A program made the position numbers and the translations under genes. From contig JAADGX010000013.1 of assembly GCA_013152135.1 (NCBI GenBank), forward strand, positions 1 to 11,397: DNA of 11,397 bases, given 5' to 3'. How positions within the stretch are numbered: position 1 is the first letter of the stretch; every line of letters starts with the position of its first letter. This DNA comes from Chlorobiota bacterium. Lineage in GTDB: Bacteria > Bacteroidota > Ignavibacteria > SZUA-365 > JAADGX01. The notes under the pieces were generated by a model. It was not told the DNA's origin and ran no database searches. It saw only the letters and a list, made by a program, of their open reading frames with translations. Positions 1 through 5,877 of this stretch are shown one piece after another.

Positions 1-2
1 AA

Positions 3-512
3 AAACCGCTCACCGTCGACTATGTCACCGACCTGGATCGGCTTTTGATTCATTCCGATGTCATCAGCATCCACACACCTCTTGACGAATCGACGCATCA
101 TCTGATCGATCGTGAACGCTTCTCGCGAATGAAACGTCATGCGGTGTTTGTCAATACCAGCCGGGGCGCCGTGGTGGACGAACGAGCATTGGTGGAACAC
201 TGCCGGAACAATCCCGATTTTCACGCCGGTCTGGACGTGTTCGAATTCGAGCCCCGGTTGACCGAGGGTCTCGATACACTGCCGAACGTCGTACTTGCTC
301 CTCATCTTGGTTCAGCCACGAGGTGGACGCGGGAAGGCATGGCGGTACTGGCGGCGCGTAATGTCGTCGGTATCCTCAATGGGTGGCCGGTATGGCATTC
401 CGACGACATGGAGATATTCCTTTCCGATACGCCGCCGGAAGCGGTTCCCAGCATCGTAAACGCCGATCGGTTGAACCTGCCGCGTTACTCGGAAAAGTTT
501 TCTTCCAAATGA
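3..512 (+). CDS. D-2-hydroxyacid dehydrogenase, hydroxypyruvate reductase-like, C-terminal part
   Basis: The gene enters from the left edge; the frame is open from base 3 and 169 residues are visible. Enzymes of this family reduce 2-oxoacids to (R)-2-hydroxyacids with NAD(P)H in the cytoplasm. The visible part carries the family's three active-site landmarks in order: Arg in VNTSRGAVVDE (Arg54 of the visible part), Glu in LDVFEFEP (about residue 81) and His in APHLGSAT (His101). The C-terminal tail, with PVW, a FL-x-D-x-PP stretch and PSIVNA, resembles the tail of plant-type hydroxypyruvate reductases, which makes that or glyoxylate reductase the closest guess. The nucleotide-binding glycine motif lies outside the window. 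It ends 211 bp before the MarR gene, so it is probably a separate transcription unit. A role in making a 2-hydroxyacid for the dehydratase-like protein downstream is possible but only inferred. Confidence 0.88.
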   Translation, partial: KPLTVDYVTDLDRLLIHSDVISIHTPLDESTHHLIDRERFSRMKRHAVFVNTSRGAVVDERALVEHCRNNPDFHAGLDVFEFEPRLTEGLDTLPNVVLAPHLGSATRWTREGMAVLAARNVVGILNGWPVWHSDDMEIFLSDTPPEAVPSIVNADRLNLPRYSEKFSSK

Positions 513-600
513 TCGATATCATGCCGCGAAGTGTTTCGGCACCTCTCGACGCCAAACTTATTGATGGTTTCTGGTCCGGCCAAAAAAGCGGCTCTTTGAC

Positions 601-629
601 TTGACATATAGTTAACATGTTATTAGTTT
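601..629 (+). promoter_or_regulatory. candidate sigma70-type promoter for the MarR-bcr operon
   Basis: A perfect -35 hexamer TTGACA (601-606) is followed after 17 bp by a weak -10-like TAGTTT (624-629). The stretch is clearly more AT-rich than the surrounding coding DNA and lies about 95 bp upstream of the regulator start. The -10 matches only at the key T, A and T positions, so the exact start of transcription is uncertain. A second overlapping TTGACT lies at 596-601. No factor-independent terminator is visible between the dehydrogenase stop and this site. Confidence 0.45.
613..622. promoter_or_regulatory. palindrome, candidate MarR operator
   Basis: TAACATGTTA is a perfect 10-bp palindrome centred between 617 and 618, inside the spacer of the candidate promoter. 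Weak AT symmetry continues outside it but the next three base pairs do not match. MarR-family dimers bind short AT-rich palindromes, often overlapping the promoter of their own gene. The position would allow the adjacent MarR protein to block RNA polymerase, giving autoregulation of the operon. That role is inferred from position and symmetry only. Confidence 0.45.
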
Positions 630-723
630 ATATGCGTACTATTGGTTTTTGAACCATCTCCGCTCGTGAAAATATTCCGGAATAATCCAATTGACTTTTC
701 CCACAAGAAGTAATGACGAATGT

Positions 724-1167
724 ATGACTTCCATTGAACGAAGTACGGGATTCCTTGTCGTTCGCACGGCGCGCAGTATGAAAAAAGCGCTCGATACGCG
801 GCTGACCGAAATCGGGGTAACGGCCGTGCAATATACGGTGCTCAACACCCTTGCACAGACCGACGGCTTATCCCTGTCAGAAATCGGTAAACGCGTGTTC
901 CTGGATAAGCCCGCTATCACCGGACTGGCCGACCGGTTGGAAAACGATGGCCTGGTCGAACGGCAGCGGAATTCCAAAGACCGCAGGGTTATCAAATTGT
1001 ATCTCTCTCCCAAGGGGCGGCGTCTCCTGGGAAGGATGAACGACATCGTCAACTCCGTGGACGAAGAATTAACCAGTGTCCTCTCTTCCTCCGAACTCGG
1101 CACGTTTCGGGAAATGCTGGACCGTATCTGGAACAATGCAAATGGCAGAACAACACATGACAACTGA
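724..1167 (+). CDS. MarR-family transcriptional regulator
   Basis: A 147-residue protein of typical MarR length. An N-terminal helical dimerisation segment (about residues 5-30) leads into a winged helix-turn-helix: LSLSEIGKRVFLDKPAITGL around residues 49-68 supplies the helix-turn-helix, and RNSKDRRVIKLYLSPKG around 82-98 is the charged wing with the typical D-R-R. A C-terminal helix completes the dimer. An in-frame TTG at 691 would add 11 residues, but the ATG at 724 gives the usual family N-terminus. Its Shine-Dalgarno is weak (AAGAAG at 705-710). The 3' end overlaps bcrC by 26 bp, so regulator and reductase are made from one transcript. BadR of Rhodopseudomonas, a MarR protein, controls benzoate genes, and a similar role responding to an aromatic acyl-CoA is likely but not shown by the sequence. 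Confidence 0.93.
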   Translation: MTSIERSTGFLVVRTARSMKKALDTRLTEIGVTAVQYTVLNTLAQTDGLSLSEIGKRVFLDKPAITGLADRLENDGLVERQRNSKDRRVIKLYLSPKGRRLLGRMNDIVNSVDEELTSVLSSSELGTFREMLDRIWNNANGRTTHDN

Positions 1168-2326
1168 ACAGTACACCGCGGCCATCGAAAAAGCCCGTGC
1201 GCTTTTCGAAGACCTCTCGTATTCGTATGCCAGGGAATGGAAGGAGCAGGATCCCTCTCGCCGTGTCATTGGGTACCTGCCTATTTACATCCCTCGTGAA
1301 ATCATCCATGCGATGGGCATGCTTCCCGTGGGGATCTTCGGAGCCGGAGACCGTATGTCCATCGTCAAGGGCGACGCGTTCTTTCAATCCTATATTTGCC
1401 ATATCCCGCGCACGGTAATTGAAATGGCGCTGAACGGCAACATGGACCATTTCGACGGGTTCCTGTTCCCTTCAATCTGCGACGTCATTCGCAATTTGTC
1501 GGGGATTTTCCGGTTGAAGTTCGAAGACAAGTTCATCCAATACTTCGATCTGCCCCAGAATTTCGACCGCAAGGTGGGCGGGACGTTCTATCGCCGGGAA
1601 ATGGAGCGGTTGATCGAAGGGTTGAAGGCCTTGAACGGACACGAGCTGACGACGGAAGAATTGAACGCATCCATCGAGATTTATAATTACAACCGGAAAC
1701 TGGTGAACGAACTCGCGGATTTACGCTCCGATTTTCCCCATAAAATTTCCGCGGTCGATTTCTACCTCGTGCTTCGTGCAGGCGGAACCATGACCGTGGA
1801 AGAGCACAACGAGTACCTGGAGGAAATCCTGAGACTGGCACGCGAAGTCGACGCGGAGCCGGAAGACAAGATTCGCGTGGTGATTTCCGGGGCCTTTTGC
1901 GAACAACCGCCCCTCGGTCTCATCAAGACTATCGAGAACGCCGGCTGCTACGTGGTGGAGGACGATATGCAACTTGGGATGAAATGGATCAAGACTGATA
2001 TTCCAAGCGACACCGACGATCCGATTTCCGCTCTCATCGAGGCGTACCTCGATCACAGCGAGTTCTCTTCGGCCGTGTACGAAGCGGACAACCCGAAAGG
2101 CGAGCAATTGAAACAGCAGGTGATCGACCGCAGGGCCGACGGTGTGCTTTTCTGCGCCCCGAGTTTCTGCGACCCGGCGTTGCTTGACCGCCCCCTGCTT
2201 GAGCAAGCCATGGACGCGAACCATATCCGTCATTTCGGATTCCAGTACCACGAGAACCTCGGCCAGTTCCACGTCATCAAGGAGCAGGCCGGTACGTTCG
2301 CGGACATGATAAAGCTGTGGGAGTGA
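1142..2326 (+). CDS. bcrC: benzoyl-CoA reductase, subunit C (BcrC/BadD)
   Basis: A 394-residue catalytic subunit of ATP-dependent class I benzoyl-CoA reductase, close to the usual BcrC length (just under 400). BcrC and BcrB form the half that binds the acyl-CoA and holds [4Fe-4S] clusters used for two-electron ring reduction. Signature segments recalled from Thauera BcrC are present: LPIYIPRE near residue 46, GDAFFQSYICHIPR at 77-90 (Cys86), FPSICDVIRNLSG at 109-121 (Cys113), FCEQPPLGLI at 252-261 and CAPSFCDPALLD at 338-349 (Cys338, Cys343). These cysteines are candidate cluster ligands. ATGs at 1136, 1142 and 1157 are all possible starts. I chose 1142 because GGAA sits 8 bp upstream, but 1157 would also give a normal N-terminus. 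The start lies inside the MarR gene, suggesting translational coupling. The true substrate could be a substituted benzoyl-CoA. Confidence 0.93.
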   Translation: MAEQHMTTEQYTAAIEKARALFEDLSYSYAREWKEQDPSRRVIGYLPIYIPREIIHAMGMLPVGIFGAGDRMSIVKGDAFFQSYICHIPRTVIEMALNGNMDHFDGFLFPSICDVIRNLSGIFRLKFEDKFIQYFDLPQNFDRKVGGTFYRREMERLIEGLKALNGHELTTEELNASIEIYNYNRKLVNELADLRSDFPHKISAVDFYLVLRAGGTMTVEEHNEYLEEILRLAREVDAEPEDKIRVVISGAFCEQPPLGLIKTIENAGCYVVEDDMQLGMKWIKTDIPSDTDDPISALIEAYLDHSEFSSAVYEADNPKGEQLKQQVIDRRADGVLFCAPSFCDPALLDRPLLEQAMDANHIRHFGFQYHENLGQFHVIKEQAGTFADMIKLWE

Positions 2327-2415
2327 GTCGCGGCGCTGATGCTGCCGCACGACGGCCAGTGCGTTTCCACCAAACGGAACAATATAAATCAACTACTATA
2401 TAGAAGGAGCCTTGT
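2327..2415 (+). promoter_or_regulatory. AT-rich bcrC-bcrB spacer with strong ribosome binding site
   Basis: This is the only sizeable gap inside the bcrCBAD block. It begins with a small hairpin (GCGGC 2330-2334 pairing with GCCGC 2344-2348, no T-run after it). It then turns AT-rich, with a -10-like TATAAA at 2383-2388 but no convincing -35. It ends with a strong Shine-Dalgarno AAGGAG (2404-2409) placed 6 bp before the ATG of the small ORF at 2416. An internal promoter or an mRNA processing site would fit, but neither is demonstrated. Confidence 0.4.
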
Positions 2416-2475
2416 ATGCACATCGATAACCCGAAATTGCTCCGATGCTGTCGCGGCTGGAGGGAGGCGAGATGA
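2416..2475 (+). CDS. 19-codon leader ORF overlapping bcrB start
   Basis: A 19-residue ORF (MHIDNPKLLRCCRGWREAR) with the best ribosome binding site of the region: AAGGAG six bases before its ATG. Its TGA stop (2473-2475) overlaps the bcrB ATG (2472-2474) as ATGA, the classic arrangement for translational coupling. The bcrB Shine-Dalgarno (GGGAGG, 2462-2467) lies inside this ORF, so ribosomes translating the leader would unmask or reinitiate at bcrB. The peptide resembles no family I know and is rich in Arg with two adjacent Cys. It could instead be an inert by-product of a good Shine-Dalgarno, or a former bcrB N-terminus lost by frameshift. Confidence 0.4.
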   Translation: MHIDNPKLLRCCRGWREAR

Positions 2476-3761
2476 CCGTTCAAAAAGAAAACAGCATGCT
2501 CAAACAGAAGCAGATGCTGGCGGATCATTTCATGGAACTGTCCCAGGTGCGGGAGACGGGAAAGAAAGTCGTCTATACCTTTGTGCCCGGCAACTTGACC
2601 GAGTTGATCTACAGCTTCGACATGCTTCCCGTGTATCCGGAAATCAACGCGCTTCAATCCGGTATGCGCAAGAAGTCCCGCGACTACATCCGGGAAGCGG
2701 AAGACATGGGCTACTCCGAGGACATCTGTTCCTACGTGAAATGCGACATCGGCATGATGGTGCAGGGTAATATCGGACCCACGGGCCAGCAGCTCCCGCC
2801 GCCCGATCTCCTGTTGCTCAGTTACACCGGGTGTTTCGTGTTCATGAAGTGGTTCGAAAACCTGAAGCACCTGTACCCGGACGCGGAAATCGCCATGCTC
2901 CACATTCCCTACCAGGAGGCGGGAAGGATCGAGCCGGATCATATCGAGTACATCAAGGAACAATTGCGCACGGAAGTCATCCCCAAGCTCGAAAAAGTCA
3001 GCGGCGTGAAATTCGACGAAACGAAACTGGGCGAAAAACTCGATCTTTCCGCCAAGGCGGAAGACTTGTTGATCGAAATATTCGACTCCGCTCAGAATCG
3101 CCCATCACCCATCGACGCATACTTCGGCGGTGTGTATTACATCGGACCGATTTTCACCGCGTTCCGTGGCAGCCCGGAGTGCGTGGATTACTACGAGGAA
3201 CTTGCCAGCGAAGTGCGCTTTCGCGTTGAAAACAAGATGGGCCCGATTACGCCGGACGGAGTGCTCAAGGAGGAAAATTTCCGCCTCGTTGTCGAGGGCC
3301 CTCCCAACTGGACCCATTTCCGCGGCTTCTGGAAGTTGTTTTACGAGATGGGAGCGGTGTTCGTCGGATCGACCTACACGCGTGTCGGCGGTGTGTACGA
3401 CGACGGGTTCCGGCATTCCTCCGACGATCCCTTGAAAAGTCTGGCCGAGTATTGCCTGGGTTGCTATACCAACCGTAACCTGCCCCAGCGGATCGACCTT
3501 ATCGAACGGTTCATTACACGATACCACGCGGATGGATTCCTCGTGAATTCCATCAAGAGCTGCAACTCGTTTTCCGCCGGTCAACTGGTCATGATGCGGG
3601 AGTTGGAAGAACGCTTGCAGATTCCGGTCGGGTTTATCGAAACCGACCTGGTCGATCCCCGCTACTACTCGTATTCGAATATCAAGAATCGCCTCGACAG
3701 CTTCTTCCAGATGCTGGAACAGCGGCAGATCATGAAGCGCAGAATGGAGGCAGTGGTATGA
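2472..3761 (+). CDS. bcrB: benzoyl-CoA reductase, subunit B (BcrB/BadE)
   Basis: A 429-residue catalytic subunit of class I benzoyl-CoA reductase, near the usual BcrB length. It aligns by eye along its whole length with Thauera BcrB: TFVPGNLTELI at 36-46, PEINALQSGMRKKS at 56-69, EDICSYVKCDIGMM at 83-96 (Cys86, Cys91), LLSYTGCFVFMKWFE at 115-129 (Cys121), RPSPIDAYFGGVYYIGP at 210-226, VEGPPNWTHF at 274-283, YCLGCYTNRNLPQR at 327-340, SIKSCNSFSAGQL at 360-372 (Cys364) and ETDLVDPRYYS at 390-400. Cys86, Cys121 and Cys364 occupy the places of the cluster cysteines in the 2-hydroxyacyl-CoA dehydratase family. With BcrC it forms the ring-reducing module. An earlier in-frame ATG at 2445 lacks a ribosome binding site, so 2472 is preferred. 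It overlaps bcrA by ATGA. Confidence 0.96.
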   Translation: MTVQKENSMLKQKQMLADHFMELSQVRETGKKVVYTFVPGNLTELIYSFDMLPVYPEINALQSGMRKKSRDYIREAEDMGYSEDICSYVKCDIGMMVQGNIGPTGQQLPPPDLLLLSYTGCFVFMKWFENLKHLYPDAEIAMLHIPYQEAGRIEPDHIEYIKEQLRTEVIPKLEKVSGVKFDETKLGEKLDLSAKAEDLLIEIFDSAQNRPSPIDAYFGGVYYIGPIFTAFRGSPECVDYYEELASEVRFRVENKMGPITPDGVLKEENFRLVVEGPPNWTHFRGFWKLFYEMGAVFVGSTYTRVGGVYDDGFRHSSDDPLKSLAEYCLGCYTNRNLPQRIDLIERFITRYHADGFLVNSIKSCNSFSAGQLVMMRELEERLQIPVGFIETDLVDPRYYSYSNIKNRLDSFFQMLEQRQIMKRRMEAVV

Positions 3762-5047
3762 AAACTTATCTTGGTATTGATCTCGGTTCGACGACTTCGA
3801 AAGCGGTGCTTATCGATGATAAGCACAACATTATTGGGCGCGGCATTACGAACACGCGGTCGAATTATGAAGTCGCCGCGGAAATCGCCCGCATGGAGGC
3901 GGAGTTCAACTCCCGGTTCACGATTCTCTTGCGGAGGATGAAAGAAAGCTCGAGCGGCGAAGTCGACTGGAACCACCTCGTCGCACTCCTGGAAGGGCGG
4001 TTCCACTATCTCCAGTTCGAGGAACGATTCGCCGAATTGAAAAACGCCATGCTGGAGCAGGCGAATCACGCGTCGAACGGCGTGCCCGCGGCCGAGATCG
4101 TTGAGATTATTCGCTCGGCTTGTAACGACGTGGAAACGACGGTCAAGGACAAGTTCTTCAACAACAAGGTCAGCAGCACGTCGGAGTTTTTCCGCGACTT
4201 GTTCAGCGAGCCGTACATGCATGCCATTCAGCACCATGAACGCGATTTATTCGACCACCTTGTGGCGATATACGACCGGTGTATTACTCCCGTCGAAAAC
4301 CAGTTGATCGAATTCAATTTCATCGACCTGACGGAGCAAGCGCTGGATTTCATGCCCGAGGAATTGCGGTCGCTGCGTAAAGAAGTCGCCGTTCATTTAA
4401 GTGAAGTCGCAGCGATCAACCTTGATCCCGCGGATTTCATCGGAACCGGGTACGGTCGCCAGTTGCTGCCATTCGACCAGAAGCACATCAAGTCCGAGAT
4501 ACTCTGCCATGCCATGGGCGCCCACACGTATTTTCCCGGAACAAGGACCGTCCTCGATATCGGCGGGCAGGACACCAAGGCGATCCAGGTGGACGAGCAC
4601 GGGCTTGTCACGAGTTTCCAGATGAACGACCGTTGCGCGGCGGGCTGCGGGCGCTATCTCGGTTACATCTCCGACGAGATGAGTATGAGCGTCGGCGAAC
4701 TGGGACCACTGGCGCTCAAGGCAGAGTACGAGTCCAATATCTGCAGCACGTGCACCGTCTTCGCGGGAGCGGAACTCCGGGAATATCTCAACCTCGGTGA
4801 AAAGAAAGAGAACATCCTGGCTGGTTTACACAAGGCCATCGTGCAGCGGGCGTTCGGGTTGTTGGCCCGCTCCGGCGGCGTTCGGAACGAAATGACGTTC
4901 ACCGGAGGCGTTGCCCGCAATCCCGCGGTGGTCAAATACGTCAAGCAACTGGTGATCCAGAATTACGGAGACATCACGATCAATCTCCACCCGGATTCAA
5001 TTTTCATGGGCGCGCTGGGCGCAGCCATATTCAGCGAAGCGAGGTAA
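3758..5047 (+). CDS. bcrA: benzoyl-CoA reductase ATPase subunit A (BcrA/BadF)
   Basis: A 429-residue ATPase of the ASKHA (actin/hexokinase/Hsp70) fold. It hydrolyses ATP to drive low-potential electrons through its own iron-sulfur cluster into BcrB/BcrC. Motifs in order: phosphate-1 loop GIDLGSTTSKAVLID (6-20), GTGYGRQLLPF (229-239), phosphate-2 DIGGQDTKAI (267-276), NDRCAAGCGRYLG (290-302), CSTCTVFAGAEL (329-340) and adenosine motif FTGGVARN (381-388). Cys293 and Cys332 match the two cysteines that hold the shared [4Fe-4S] cluster in activators such as HgdC; BcrD supplies the other pair. Residues about 35-225 hold an insertion of roughly 150 residues absent from HgdC. This insertion is typical of the BadF/BcrA subclass and separates it from the shorter Azoarcus BzdQ. 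GGAGG lies 7 bp before the start, inside bcrB. Confidence 0.95.
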   Translation: MKTYLGIDLGSTTSKAVLIDDKHNIIGRGITNTRSNYEVAAEIARMEAEFNSRFTILLRRMKESSSGEVDWNHLVALLEGRFHYLQFEERFAELKNAMLEQANHASNGVPAAEIVEIIRSACNDVETTVKDKFFNNKVSSTSEFFRDLFSEPYMHAIQHHERDLFDHLVAIYDRCITPVENQLIEFNFIDLTEQALDFMPEELRSLRKEVAVHLSEVAAINLDPADFIGTGYGRQLLPFDQKHIKSEILCHAMGAHTYFPGTRTVLDIGGQDTKAIQVDEHGLVTSFQMNDRCAAGCGRYLGYISDEMSMSVGELGPLALKAEYESNICSTCTVFAGAELREYLNLGEKKENILAGLHKAIVQRAFGLLARSGGVRNEMTFTGGVARNPAVVKYVKQLVIQNYGDITINLHPDSIFMGALGAAIFSEAR

Positions 5048-5052
5048 GCGTT

Positions 5053-5877
5053 ATGAATTACACTCTCGGTATTGACGTCGGCAGCAGCTATATCAAGATG
5101 GCGCTGATCGATTACCGCGACGGCGATTCCGTTATCGTCGATATCGTCAACGAAAAGATCCGCAAACGGAACCCCACTCAGGTCATCGAGCAACTGGAAC
5201 AGGAGGTCTTCGACCGGCACAATTTGAAATACGAAGACCTCATTTATGTCGCTTCTACCGGCGAAGGAGAGTTGGTACGTCGCAAGCGCGGCCACTTCTA
5301 CAGCATGACCACGCATGCCCGTGGCGCGTACCACTTCCATCCCGAGGCGCGTACGGTAGTGGACCTCGGCGCATTGTACAGTCGCGCGATCACGTTGGAG
5401 CAGGGAGCGCGGGTTCGAAGTTACGCCATGACGGGGCAGTGCGCCTCCGGGTCGGGACAGTTCCTGGAAAATATCACCCGCTACCTCGGCGTAACCCTCG
5501 ACGAAGTGGGGACGCTCTCGATGCAGTCCACGGATCCAAGCCGGACAAGCGGTATTTGTGCCGTGCTGGCGGAAACAGACGTCATCAACATGGTGGCGCA
5601 GGGAATTCCCACGCCTGATATCATCAAGGGAATCCATCTTTCGATTGCGGGCCGGATCCTGAAACTGTTGAGCAAGCTGAAGGTGGAATCCCCGGTGATC
5701 CTGACCGGCGGCATGGCGATGGACAAGGGGTTGGTGGCGGCGATCCAGGAAGAGCAAAGCAAGAAAAACATGGCCTTGGAGATTTACCCATCCGAGCATC
5801 CCATGACGGCGGGTGCGATCGGGGCGGCCTTGTGGGGCGGGTATCGTCACTTCAAACTTGCGGAGAAAGCGGCATGA
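5053..5877 (+). CDS. bcrD: benzoyl-CoA reductase ATPase subunit D (BcrD/BadG)
   Basis: A 274-residue partner ATPase of BcrA, the usual size for BcrD. The ASKHA motifs are GIDVGSSYIKMALID (6-20), STGEGE (68-73), GHFYSMTTHARGAYHFHPEA (80-99), DLGALYSRAI (104-113), TGQCASGSGQFLENI (127-141), GICAVLAETDVINMV (167-181), TGGMAMDKG (218-226) and GAIGAALWGG (254-263). Cys130 and Cys169 are the expected ligands for the cluster bridged between BcrA and BcrD. The phosphate-2 motif reads DLGALYSRAI instead of DIGGQDTK, a divergence shared with recalled BcrD sequences and therefore normal for this subunit. It starts 5 bp after bcrA with GAGG overlapping the bcrA end, and its stop overlaps the ligase ATG by ATGA. 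This set encodes all four subunits expected of a class I reductase. Confidence 0.95.
   Translation: MNYTLGIDVGSSYIKMALIDYRDGDSVIVDIVNEKIRKRNPTQVIEQLEQEVFDRHNLKYEDLIYVASTGEGELVRRKRGHFYSMTTHARGAYHFHPEARTVVDLGALYSRAITLEQGARVRSYAMTGQCASGSGQFLENITRYLGVTLDEVGTLSMQSTDPSRTSGICAVLAETDVINMVAQGIPTPDIIKGIHLSIAGRILKLLSKLKVESPVILTGGMAMDKGLVAAIQEEQSKKNMALEIYPSEHPMTAGAIGAALWGGYRHFKLAEKAA

Noticed and set aside
513..600. terminator for the left-edge dehydrogenase
   Set aside because: Only an imperfect, mismatched stem (near 533-550) is visible, with no T-run.
2330..2348. hairpin GCGGC...GCCGC just after bcrC as a terminator
   Set aside because: The stem is only 5 bp with a 9-base loop and no T-run follows. 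At most it is a weak processing or stability element.
2339..2770. 143-residue + strand frame starting in the bcrC-bcrB spacer
   Set aside because: It overlaps bcrB in another frame, lacks a ribosome binding site, and its product is low-complexity Arg/His/Gly sequence.
2277..2963. 228-residue minus-strand open frame opposite bcrB (and a similar one at 1721-2392 opposite bcrC)
   Set aside because: Both are explained by the codon bias of the + strand genes. Neither shows a motif.
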